This document shows positions 11,092 through 23,400 of a stretch of 64,000 bases of DNA, piece after piece. Every line of letters starts with the position of its first letter. Position 1 is the stretch's first letter. Made by a program: the position numbers and the translations under genes. The notes beneath the pieces are model-generated. The model was not told the origin of the DNA, ran no database searches, and saw only the letters and a list, made by a program, of their open reading frames with translations. The stretch comes from Marthasterias glacialis (Eukaryota; Echinodermata; Asteroidea; Forcipulatida; Asteriidae): NCBI GenBank assembly GCA_911728455.2, contig OU452239.1:1199986-1263985 (forward strand), read 5' to 3'.

Positions 11092-11563
11092 GCCGAAAAA
11101 AGAAGTCGGCAGCGCCAGGGCCAATAACTCCAGAAATAATGGGACTAGAGAGAAATTTTTTGTACCTGCAGGTAGCTGCCATAGTCCTGCATCCGAAAAT
11201 GCGGTTTTCCCGGCCAGCCGGGGCCATCTTCCGCCTTGAAACTACCAGAGAGCAGGGCTGCTCCGAATGCGCTTCAAACACATGTCTTATGGCACTTTTG
11301 TACACGAAGCTGTAACAGAGTGAAAACAAGACTTAGCAACGGCTCTATCTCCCACAGTATTGGCGGAAAACTGACAAGAATGACACTGTTGGAAAGCTCT
11401 GCTCATGGGCTTTCCGAAAATGCCGGTCTTGGGGTTGTGGGATAAACAGGGAGGTTGCCAGATACCGCGGAGTGAGGACACCCCGAAGATGTCCAGTGCA
11501 AACGGCCTTGCTCTGTGTACGTCAACAATAGCCAAGGAAGCTACACGTGTGCTGGACTGAAGC

Positions 11564-11595
<32 letters not shown>

Positions 11596-13966
11596 CGACG
11601 AAAAAAGAAGTCGGCAGCGCCAGGGCCAATAACTCCAGAAATAATGGGACTAGAGAGAAATTTCTTGTACCTGCAGGTAGCTGCCATAGTTCTGCATCTG
11701 AAAATCTGGTTTTCCCGGCCAGCTAGGGCCATCTTCCGCCTTGAAACCACCAGAGAGCGGGGCTGCTCCGAATGCGCTTCAAACACATGTCTTATGGCAC
11801 TTTTGTACACAAAGCTGTAACAGAGTGAAAACAAAACTTAGCAACGGCTCTATCTCCCAAAGTATTGGCGGAAAACTGACAAGAATGACACTGTTGGAAA
11901 GCCCTGTTCATGGGCTTTCCGAAAATGCCGGTCTTGGGGTTGTGGGATAAACAGGGAGGTTGCCAGAGACCGCGGAGTGAGGACACCCCGAAGATGTCCA
12001 GTGCAAACGGCCATGCTCTGTGTACGTCAACAATAGCCAAGGCCGCTACATGTGTGCTGGACTGAAGCCAGCAAAAAAAAACAAAAAAACGCCGAAAAAA
12101 GAAGTCGGCAGCGCCACGGCCAATAACTCCAGAAATAATGGGACTAGAGAGAAATTTCTTGTACCTGCAGGTAGCTGCCATAGTCCTGCATCCGAAAATT
12201 TGGTTTTCCCGGCCAGCCAGGGCCATCTTCCGCCTTTAATCCACCAGAGAGCGGGGCTGCTCCGAATGCGCTTCAAACACATGTCTTATGGCACTTTTGT
12301 ACACGAAGCTGTAACAGAGTAAAAACAAGACTTAGGAACGGCTCTATCTCCCGCAGTATTGGCGGAAAACTGACAAGAATGACACTGTTGGAAAGCCCTG
12401 CTCATGGGCTTTCCGAAAATGCCGGTCTTGGGGTTGTGGGATAAACAGGGAGGTTGCCAGAGACCGCGGAGTGAGGACACCCCGAAGATGTCCAGTGCAA
12501 ACGGCCATGCTCTGTGTACGTCAACAATAGCCAAGGCCGCTACATGTGTGCTGGACTGAAGCCAGCAAAAAAAAAAAAAAAAATGCCGAAAAAAGAAGTC
12601 GGCAGCGCCAGGGCCAATAACTCCAGAAATAATTGGACTAGAGAGAAATTTTTTTGTACCTGCAGGTAGCTGCCATAGTCCTGCATCCGAAAATCCGGTT
12701 TTCCCGGCCAGCCGGGGCCATCTTCCGCCTTGAAACCACCAGAGAGCGGGGCTGCTCCGAATGCGCTTCAAACACATGTCTTATGGCACTTTTGTACACG
12801 AAGCTGTAACAGAGTGAAAACAAGACTTAGCAACGGCTCTATCTCCCAAAGTATTGGCGGAAAACTGACAAGAATGACACTGTTGGAAAGCTCTGCTCAT
12901 GGGCTTTCCGAAAATGCCGGTCTTGGGGTTGTGGGATAAACAGGGAGGTTGCCAGAGACCGCGGAGTGAGGACACCCCGAAGATGTCCAGTGCAAACGGC
13001 CATGCTCTGTGTACGTCAACAATAGCCAAGGCCGCTACATGTGTGCTGGACTGAAGCCAGCAAAAAAAAAAAACAAAAAAACGCCGAAAAAAGAAGTCGG
13101 CAGCGCCAGGGCCAATAACTCCAGAAATAATGGGACTAGAGAGAAATTTCTTGTACCTGCAGGTAGCTGCCATAGTCCTGCATCCGAAAATCCAGTTTTC
13201 CCGGCCAGCCAGGGCCATCTTCCGCCTTGAAACCGCCAGAGAGCGGGGCTGCTCCGAATGCGCTTCAAACACATGTCTTATGGCACTTTTGTACACAAAG
13301 CTGTAACAGAGTGAAAACAAGACTTAGCAACGGCTCTATCTCCCAAAGTATTGGCGGAAAACTGACAAGAATGACACTGTTGGTAAGCTCTGCTCATGGG
13401 CTTTCCGAAAATGCCGGTCTTGGGGTTGTGGGATAAACAGGGAGGTTGCCAGAGACCGCGGAGTGAGGACACCCCGAAGATGTCCAGTGCAAACGGCCAT
13501 GCTCTGTGTACGTCAACAATAGCCAAGGCCGCTACATGTGTGCTGGACTGAAGCCAGCAAAAAAAAAAAAAAAAAAAAAAATGCCGAAAAAAGAAGTCGG
13601 CAGCGCCAGGGCCAATAACTCCAGAAATAATGGGACTAGAGAGAAATTTCTTGTACCTGCAGGTAGCTGCCATAGTCCTGCATCCGAAAATTCGGTTTTG
13701 CCGGCAAGCCAGGGCCATCTTCCGCCTTGAAACCGCCAGAGAGCGGGGCTGCTCCGAATGCGCTTCAAACACATGTCTTATGGCACTTTTGTACACAAAG
13801 CTGTAACAGAGTGAAAACAAGACTTAGCAACGGCTCTATCTCCCAAAGTATTGGCGGAAAACTGACAAGAATGACACTGTTGGTAAGCTCTGCTCATGGG
13901 CTTTCCGAAAATGCCGGTCTTGGGGTTGTGGGATAAACAGGGAGGTTGCCAGAGACCGCGGAGTGA
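7971..13966 (+). repeat. Hexamer higher-order repeat (7971-10967 and 10968-13966)
   Basis: Six consecutive monomers recur in the same order at an offset of 2997-2998 bp. Matching marks: GTCAGC with a 30-31 A tract in unit 1; CGACGAAAA and GTTCTGCATC in unit 2; AAAAACAAAAAAAC in unit 3; AATAATTGGACTAG in unit 4; GAAACCGCC with GGTAAGCTCTG in unit 5; GTTTTGCCGGCAAGCC in unit 6. The right end of unit 3 differs between copies, and units 5 and 6 differ at the variable CCGG site. Confidence 0.85.
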
Positions 13967-15950
13967 GGACACCCCGAAGATGTCCAGTGCAAACGGCCAT
14001 GCTCTGTGTACGTCAACAATAGCCAAGGCCGCTACATGTGTGCTGGACTGAAGCCAGCAAAAAAAAAAAAAAAAAAAGCCGAAAAAAGAAGTCGGCAGCG
14101 CCAGGGCCAATAACTCCAGAAATAATGGGACTAGAGAGAAATTTCTTGTACCTGCAGGTAGCTGCCATAGTCCTGCATCCGAAAATTTGGTTTTCCCGGC
14201 CAGCCAGGGCCATCTTCCGCCTTTAATCCACCAGAGAGCGGGGCTGCTCCGAATGCGCTTCAAACACATGTCTTATGGCACTTTTGTACACGAAGCTGTA
14301 ACAGAGTAAAAACAAGACTTAGGAACGGCTCTATCTCCCGCAGTATTGGCGGAAAACTGACAAGAATGACACTGTTGGAAAGCCCTGCTCATGGGCTTTC
14401 CGAAAATGCCGGTCTTGGGGTTGTGGGATAAACAGGGAGGTTGCCAGAGACCGCGGAGTGAGGACACCCCGAAGATGTCCAGTGCAAACGGCCATGCTCT
14501 GTGTACGTCAACAATAGCCAAGGCCGCTACATGTGTGCTGGACTGAAGCCAGCAAAAAAAAAAAAAAAAATGCCGAAAAAAGAAGTCGGCAGCGCCAGGG
14601 CCAATAACTCCAGAAATAATTGGACTAGAGAGAAATTTTTTTGTACCTGCAGGTAGCTGCCATAGTCCTGCATCCGAAAATCCGGTTTTCCCGGCCAGCC
14701 GGGGCCATCTTCCGCCTTGAAACCACCAGAGAGCGGGGCTGCTCCGAATGCGCTTCAAACACATGTCTTATGGCACTTTTGTACACGAAGCTGTAACAGA
14801 GTGAAAACAAGACTTAGCAACGGCTCTATCTCCCAAAGTATTGGCGGAAAACTGACAAGAATGACACTGTTGGAAAGCTCTGCTCATGGGCTTTCCGAAA
14901 ATGCCGGTCTTGGGGTTGTGGGATAAACAGGGAGGTTGCCAGAGACCGCGGAGTGAGGACACCCCGAAGATGTCCAGTGCAAACGGCCATGCTCTGTGTA
15001 CGTCAACAATAGCCAAGGCCGCTACATGTGTGCTGGACTGAAGCCAGCAAAAAAAAAAACAAAAAAACGCCGAAAAAAGAAGTCGGCAGCGCCAGGGCCA
15101 ATAACTCCAGAAATAATGGGACTAGAGAGAAATTTCTTGTACCTGCAGGTAGCTGCCATAGTCCTGCATCCGAAAATCCAGTTTTCCCGGCCAGCCAGGG
15201 CCATCTTCCGCCTTGAAACCGCCAGAGAGCGGGGCTGCTCCGAATGCGCTTCAAACACATGTCTTATGGCACTTTTGTACACAAAGCTGTAACAGAGTGA
15301 AAACAAGACTTAGCAACGGCTCTATCTCCCAAAGTATTGGCGGAAAACTGACAAGAATGACACTGTTGGTAAGCTCTGCTCATGGGCTTTCCGAAAATGC
15401 CGGTCTTGGGGTTGTGGGATAAACAGGGAGGTTGCCAGAGACCGCGGAGTGAGGACACCCCGAAGATGTCCAGTGCAAACGGCCATGCTCTGTGTACGTC
15501 AACAATAGCCAAGGCCGCTACATGTGTGCTGGACTGAAGCCAGCAAAAAAAAAAAAAAAAAAAAATGCCGAAAAAAGAAGTCGGCAGCGCCAGGGCCAAT
15601 AACTCCAGAAATAATGGGACTAGAGAGAAATTTCTTGTACCTGCAGGTAGCTGCCATAGTCCTGCATCCGAAAATTCGGTTTTGCCGGCAAGCCAGGGCC
15701 ATCTTCCGCCTTGAAACCGCCAGAGAGCGGGGCTGCTCCGAATGCGCTTCAAACACATGTCTTATGGCACTTTTGTACACAAAGCTGTAACAGAGTGAAA
15801 ACAAGACTTAGCAACGGCTCTATCTCCCAAAGTATTGGCGGAAAACTGACAAGAATGACACTGTTGGTAAGCTCTGCTCATGGGCTTTCCGAAAATGCCG
15901 GTCTTGGGGTTGTGGGATAAACAGGGAGGTTGCCAGAGACCGCGGAGTGA
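11981..15950 (+). repeat. Tetramer duplication nested on the hexamer (11981-13966 and 13967-15950)
   Basis: The last four monomers of the second hexamer copy are repeated immediately downstream at an offset of about 1986 bp. Strong links are GAGTAAAAACAAGACTTAGG with CCCGCAGTATTGG (units at 11981 and 13967), AATAATTGGACTAG (12475, 14462), AAAATCCAGTT with GAAACCGCC (12970, 14957), and AAAATTCGGTTTTGCCGG (13467, 15453). The first unit differs in its left half (C-interrupted tract against pure tract; CACGGCC against CAGGGCC), so the duplication boundary probably lies within that monomer. Confidence 0.85.
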
Positions 15951-18900
15951 GGACACCCCGAAGATGTCCAGTGCAAACGGCCATGCTCTGTGTACGTCAA
16001 CAATAGCCAAGGCCGCTACATGTGTGCTGGACTGAAGCCAGCAAAAAAAAAAAAAAAAAAAAAATGCCGAAAAAAGAAGTCGGCAGCGCCAGGGCCAATA
16101 ACTCCAGAAATAATGGGACTAGAGAGAAATTTCTTGTACCTGCAGGTAGCTGCCATAGTCCTGCATCCGAAAATTTGGTTTTGCCGGCAAGCCAGGGCCA
16201 TCTTCCGCCTTGAAACCACCAGAGAGCGGGGCTGCTCCGAATGCGCTTCAATCACATGTCTTATGGCACTTTTGTACACGAAGCTGTAACAGAGTGAAAA
16301 CAAGACTTAGCAACGGCTCTATCTCCCCAAGTATTGGCGGAAAACTGACAAGAATGACACTGTTGGAAAGCCCTGCTCATGGGCTTTCTGAAAATGCCGG
16401 TCTTGGGGTTGTGGGATAAACAGGGAGGTTGCCAGAGACCGCGGAGTGAGGACACCCCGAAGATGTCCAGTGCAAACGGCCATGCTCTGTGTACGTCAAC
16501 AATAGCCAAGGCCGCTACATGTGTGCTGGACTGAAGCCAGCAAAAAAAAAAAAAAAAAAAAATGCCGAAAAAAGAAGTCGGCAGCGCCAGGGCCAATAAC
16601 TCCAGAAATAATGGGACTAGAGAGAAATTTTTTGTACCTGCAGGTAGCTGCCATAGTCCTGCATCCGAAAATCCGGTTTTCCCGGCCAGCCGGGGCCATC
16701 TTCCGCCTTGAAACCACCAGAGAGCGGGGCTGCTCCGAATGCGCTTCAATCACATGTCTTATGGCACTTTTGTACACGAAGCTGTAACAGAGTGAAAACA
16801 AGACTTAGCAACGGCTCTATCTCCCAAAGTATTGGCGGAAAACTGACAAGAATGACACTGTTGGAAAGCCCTGCTCATGGGCTTTCTGAAAATGCCGGTC
16901 TTGGGGTTGTGGGATAAACAGGGAGGTTGCCAGAGACCGCGGAGTGAGGACACCCCGAAGATGTCCAGTGCAAACGGCCATGCTCTGTGTACGTCAACAA
17001 TAGCTAAGGCCGCTACATGTGTGCTGGACTGAAGCCAGCAAAAAAAAAAAAAAAAATGCCGAAAAAAGAAGTCGGCAGCGCCAGGGCCAATAACTCCAGA
17101 AATAATGGGACTAGAGAGAATTTTTTTTGTACCTGCAGGTAGCTGCCATAGTCCTGCATCCGAAAATCCGGTTTTCCCGGCCAGCCGGGGCCATCTTCCG
17201 CCTTGAAACCACCAGAGAGCGGGGCTGCTCCGAATGCGCTTCAAACACATGTCTTATGGCACTTTTGTACACGAAGCTGTAACAGAGTGAAAACAAGACT
17301 TAGCAACTGCTCTATCTCCCACAGTATTGGCGGAAAACTGACAAGAATGACACTGTTGGAAAGCTCTGCTCATGGGTTTTCCGAAAATGCCGGTCTTGGG
17401 GTTGTGGGATAAACAGGGAGGTTGCCAGAGACCGCGGAGTGAGGACACCCCGAAGATGTCCAGTGCAAACGGCCATGCTCTGTGTACGTCAACAATAGCC
17501 AAGGCCGCTACATGTGTGCTGGACTGAAGCCAGCAAAAAAAAAAAAAAAAAAAAAAAATGCCGAAAAAAGAAGTCGGCAGCGCCAGGGCCAATAACTCCA
17601 GAAATAATGGGACTAGAGAGAAATTTCTTGTACCTGCAGGTAGCTGCCATAGTCCTGCATCCGAAAATCCGGTTTTGCAGGCAAGCCAGGGCCATCTTCC
17701 GCCTTGAAACCACCAGAGAGCGGGGCTGCTCCGAATGCGCTTCAAACACATGTCTTATGGCACTTTTGTACACAAAGCTGTAACAGAGTGAAAATAAGAC
17801 TTAGCAACGGCTCTATCTCCCACAGTATTGGCGGAAAACTGACAAGAATGACACTGTTGGAAAGCCCTGCTTATGGGCTTTCCGAAAATGCCGGTCTTGG
17901 GGTTGTGGGATAAACAGGGAGGTTGCCAGAGACCGCGGAGTGAGGACACCCCGAAGATGTCCAGTGCAAACGGCCATGCTCTGTGTACGTCAACAATAGC
18001 CAAGGCCGCTACATGTGTGCTGGACTGAAGCCAGCAAAAAAAAAAAAAAAAAAAACGCCGAAAAAAGAAGTCGGCAGCGCCAGGGCCGATAACTCCAGAA
18101 ATAATGGGACTAGAGAGAAATTTCTTGTACCTGCAGGTAGCTGCCATAGTCCTGCATCCGAAAATCCGGTTTTCCCGGCCAGCCGGGGCCATCTTCCGCC
18201 TTGAAACCACCAGAGAGCGGGGCTGCTCCGAATGCGCTTCAATCACATGTCTTATGGCACTTTTGTACACGAAGCTGTAACAGAGTGAAAACAAGACTTA
18301 GCAACGGCTCTATCTCCCAAAGTATTGGCGGAAAACTGACAAGAATGACACTGTTGGAAAGCCCTGCTCATGGGCTTTCTGAAAATGCCGGTCTTGGGGT
18401 TGTGGGATAAACAGGGAGGTTGCCAGAGACCGCGGAGTGAGGACACCCCGAAGATGTCCAGTGCAAACGGCCATGCTCTGTGTACGTCAACAATAGCCAA
18501 GGCCGCTACATGTGTGCTGGACTGAAGCCAGCAAAAAAAAAAAAAAAAATGCCGAAAAAAGAAGTCGGCAGCGCCAGGGCCAATAACTCCAGAAATAATG
18601 GGACTAGAGAGAAATTTTTTTGTACCTGCAGGTAGCTGCCATAGTCCTGCATCCGAAAATCCGGTTTTCCCGGCCAGCCGGGGCCATCTTCCGCCTTGAA
18701 ACCACCAGAGAGCGGGGCTGCTCCGAATGCGCTTCAAACACATGTCTTATGGCACTTTTGTACACGAAGCTGTAACAGAGTGAAAACAAGACTTAGCAAC
18801 GGCTCTATCTCCCACAGTATTGGCGGAAAACTGACAAGAATGACACTGTTGGAAAGCTCTGCTCATGGGCTTTCCGAAAATGCCGGTCTTGGGGTTGTGG

Positions 18901-20439
18901 GATAAACAGGGAGGTTGCCAGAGACCGCGGAGTGAGGACACCCCGAAGATGTCCAGTGCAAACGGCCATGCTCTGTGTACCTCAACAATAGCCAAGGCCG
19001 CTACATGTGTGCTGGACTGAAGCCAGCAAAAAAAAAAAAAAAAAAAAAAAAATGCCGAAAAAAGAAGTCGGCAGCGCCACGGCCAATAACTCCAGAAATA
19101 ATGGGACTAGAGAGAAATTTCTTGTACCTGCAGGTAGCTGCCATAGTCCTGCATCCGAAAATCCGGTTTTCCCGGCCAGCCGGGGCCATCTTCCGCCTTG
19201 AAACCACCAGAGAGCGGGGCTGCTCCGAATGCGCTTCAAACACATGTCTTATGGCACTTTTGTACACGAAGCTGTAACAGAGTGAAAACAAAACTTAGCA
19301 ACGGCTCTATCTCCCACAGTATTGGCGGAAAACTGACGAGAATGACACTGTTGGAAAGCTCTGCTCATGGGCTTTCCGAAAATGCCGGTCTTGGGGTTGT
19401 GGGATAAACAGGGAGGTTGCCAGAGACCGCGGAGTGAGGACACCCCGAAGATGTCCAGTGCAAACGGCCTTGCTCTGTGTACGTCAACAATAGCCAAGGA
19501 AGCTACATGTGTGCTGGACTGAAGCCAGCAAAAAAAAAAAAAAAAAAAAAAAAAACGCCGAAAAAAGAAGTCGGCAGCCCCAGGGCCAATAACTCCAGAA
19601 ATAATGGGACTAGAGAGAAATTTCTTGTACCTGCAGGTAGCTGCCATAGTTCTGCATCCGAAAATGCGGTTTTCCCGGCCAGCTAGGGCCATCTTCCGCC
19701 TTGAAACCACCAGAGAGCGGGGCTGCTCCGAATGCGCTTCAAACACATGTCTTATGGCACTTTTGTACACAAAGCTGTAACAGAGTGAAAACAAGACTTA
19801 GGAACGGCTCTATCTCCCAAAGTATTGGCGGAAAACTGACAAGAATGACACTGTTGGAAAGCTCTGCTCATGGGCTTTCCGAAAATGCCGGTCTTGGGGT
19901 TGTGGGATAAACAGGGAGGTTGCCAGAGACCGCGGAGTGAGGACACCCCGAAGATGTCCAGTGCAAACGGCCATGCTCTGTGTACGTCAACAATAGCCAA
20001 GGCCGCTACATGTGTGCTGGACTGAAGCCAGCAAAAAAAAAAAAAAAAAAAAAATGCCGAAAAAAGAAGTCGGCAGCGCCAGGGCCAATAACTCCAGAAA
20101 TAATGGGACTAGAGAGAAATTTTTTGTACCTGCAGGTAGCTGCCATAGTCCTGCATCCGAAAATCCGGTTTTCCCGGCCAGCCGGGGCCATTTTCCGCCT
20201 TGAATTCACCAGAGAGCGGGGCTGCTCCGAATGCGCTTCAAACACATGTCTTATGGCACTTTTGTACACGAAGCTGTAACAGAGTGAAAACAAGACTTAG
20301 CAACGGCTCTATCTCCCACAGTATTGGCGGAAAACTGACAAGAATGACACTGTTGGAAAGCTCTGCTCATTTGCTTTCCGAAAATGCCGGTCTTGGGGTT
20401 GTGGGATAAACAGGGAGGTTGCCAGAGACCGCGGAGTGA
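15951..20439 (+). repeat. Nine type A monomers with an imperfect dimer repeat
   Basis: Monomers at 15951, 16450 and 17944 share the unusual CTTCAATCACATG and GGCTTTCTGAAAATG. The pair 16450-17442 recurs at 17944-18935 (offset about 1493), its second unit in both copies having a lengthened T run before GTACCTG and CCCACAGTATTGG. The 17443 and 18936 monomers after each pair differ in their middle (GTTTTGCAGGCAAGCC against GTTTTCCCGGCCAGCC). Monomer 19438 has CGGCAGCCCCAGGG and a TAGGAACGG right part, and 19941 has GAATTCACC. No gene is seen. Confidence 0.7.
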
Positions 20440-23400
20440 GGACACCCCGAAGATGTCCAGTGCAAACGGCCTTGCTCTGTGTACGTCAACAATAGCCAAG
20501 GAAGCTACATGTGTGCTGGACTGAAGCCAGCCAAAAAAAAAAAAAAAAAAAAAAAAAACGCCGAAAAAAGAAGTCGACAGCCCCAGGGCCAATAACTCCA
20601 GAAATAATGGGACTAGAGAGAAATTTTTTGTACCTGCAGGTAGCTGCCATAGTCCTGCATCCGAAAATCCGGTTTTCCCGGCCAGCCGGGGCCATCTTCC
20701 GCCTTGAAACCACCAGAGAGCGGGGCTGCTCCGAATGTGCTTCAAACACATGTCTTATGGCACTTTTGTACACGAAGCTGTAACAGAGTGAAAACAAGAC
20801 TTAGCAACGGCTCTATCTCCCAAAGTATTGGCGGAAAACTGACAAGAATAACACTGTTGGAAAGCCCTGCTCATGGGCTTTCTGAAAATGCCGGTCTTGG
20901 GGTTGTGGGATAAACAGGGAGGTTGCCAGAGACCGCGGAGTGAGGACACCCCGAAGATGTCCAGTGCAAACGGCCATGCTCTGTGTACGTCAACAATAGC
21001 CAAGGCCGCTACATGTGTGCTGGACTGAAGCCAGCAAAAAAAAAAAAAAATGCCGAAAAAAGAAGTCGGCAGCGCCAGGGCCAATAACTCCAGAAATAAT
21101 GGGACTAGAGAGAAATTTTTTGTACCTGCAGGTAGCTGCCATAGTCCTGCATCCGAAAATCCGGTTTTCCCGGCCAGCCGGGGCCATCTTCTGCCTTGAA
21201 ACCACCAGAGAGCGGGGCTGCTCCGAATGCGCTTCAAACACATGTCTTATGGCACTTTTGTACACGAAGCTGTAACAGAGTGAAAACAAGACTTAGCAAC
21301 GGCTCTATCTCCCACAGTATTGGCGGAAAACTGACAAGAATGACACTGTTGGAAAGCCCTGCTCATGGGCTTTCTGAAAATGCCGGTCTTGGGGTTGTGG
21401 GATAAACAGGGAGGTTGCCAGAGACCGCGGAGTGAGGACACCCCGAAGATGTCCAGTGCAAACGGCCATGCTCTGTGTACGTCAACAATAGCCAAGGCCG
21501 CTACATGTGTGCTGGACTGAAGCCAGCAAAAAAAAAAAAAAAATGCCGAAAAAAGAAGTCGGCAGCGCCAGGGCCAATAACTCTAGAAATAATGGGACTA
21601 GAGAGAAATTTTTTTGTACCTGCAGGTAGCTGCCATAGTCCTGCATCCGAAAATCCGGTTTTCCCGGCCAGCCGGGGCCATCTTCCGCCTTGAAACCACC
21701 AGAGAGCGGGGCTGCTCCGAATGCGCTTCAAACACATGTCTTATGGCACTTTTGTACACGAAGCTGTAACAGAGTGAAAACAAGACTTAGCAACGGCTCT
21801 ATCTCCCAAAGTATTGGCGGAAAACTGACAAGAATGACACTGTTGGAAAGCTCTGCTCATGGGCTTTCCGAAAATGCCGGTCTTGGGGTTGTGGGATAAA
21901 CAGGGAGGTTGCCAGAGACCGCGGAGTGAGGACACCCCGAAGATGTCCAGTGGAAACGGCCATGCTCTGTGTACGTCAACAATAGCCAAGGCCGCTACAT
22001 GTGTGCTGGACTGAAGCCAGCAAAAAAAAAAAAAAAATGCCGAAAAAAGAAGTCGGCAGCGCCAGGGCCAATAACTCTAGAAATAATGGGACTAGAGAGA
22101 AATTTTTTTGTACCTGCAGGTAGCTGCCATAGTCCTGCATCCGAAAATCCGGTTTTCCCGGCCAGCCGGGGCCATCTTCCGCCTTGAAACCACCAGAGAG
22201 CGGGGCTGCTCCGAATGCGCTTCAAACACATGTCTTATGGCACTTTTGTACACGAAGCTGTAACAGAGTGAAAACAAGACTTAGCAACGGCTCTATCTCC
22301 CAAAGTATTGGCGGAAAACTGACAAGAATGACACTGTTGGAAAGCTCTGCTCATGGGCTTTCCGAAAATGCCGGTCTTGGGGTTGTGGGATAAACAGGGA
22401 GGTTGCCAGAGACCGCGGAGTGAGGACACCCCGAAGATGTCCAGTGCAAACGGCCATGCTCTGTGTACGTCAACAATAGCCAAGGCCGCTACATGTGTGC
22501 TGGACTGAAGCCAGCAAAAAAAAAAAAAAACCGCCGAAAAAAGAAATTGGCAGCGCCACGGCCAATAACTCCAGAAGTAATGGGACTAGAGAGAAATTTG
22601 TTGTACCTGCAGGTAGCTGCCATAGTCCTGCATCCGAAAATCCGGTTTTCCCGGCCAGCCGGGGCCATTTTCCGCCTTGAATTCACCAGAGAGCGGGGCT
22701 GCTCCGAATGCGCTTCAAACACATGTCTTATGGCACTTTTGTACACGAAGCTGTAACAGAGTGAAAACAAGACTTAGCAACGGCTCTATCTCCCACAGTA
22801 TTGGCGGAAAACTGACAAGAATGACACTGTTGGAAAGCTCTGCTCATGGGCTTTCCGAAAATGCCGGTCTTGGGGTTGTGGGATAAACAGGGAGGTTGCC
22901 AGAGACCGCGGAGTGAGGACACCCCGAAGATGTCCAGTGCAAACGGCCTTGCTCTGTGTACGTCAACAATAGCCAAGGAAGCTACATGTGTGCTGGACTG
23001 AAGCCAGCAAAAAAAAAAAAAAAAAAAAAAAAACCGCCGAAAAAAGAAGTCGGCAGCGCCACGGCCAATAACTCCAGAAATAATGGGACTAGAGAGAAAT
23101 TTTTTTGTACCTGCAGGTAGCTGCCATAGTCCTGCATCCGAAAATCCGGTTTTCCCGGCCAGCCGGGGCCATCTTCCGCCTTGAAACCACCAGAGAGCGG
23201 GGCTGCTCCGAATGCGCTTCAAACACATGTCTTATGGCACTTTTGTACACGAAGCTGTAACAGAGTGAAAACAAGACTGAGCAACGGCTCTATCTCCCAA
23301 AGTATTGGCGGAAAACTGACAAGAATGACACTGTTGGAAAGCCCTGCTCATGGGCTTTCCGAAAATGCCGGTCTTGGGGTTGTGGGATAAACAGGGAGGT

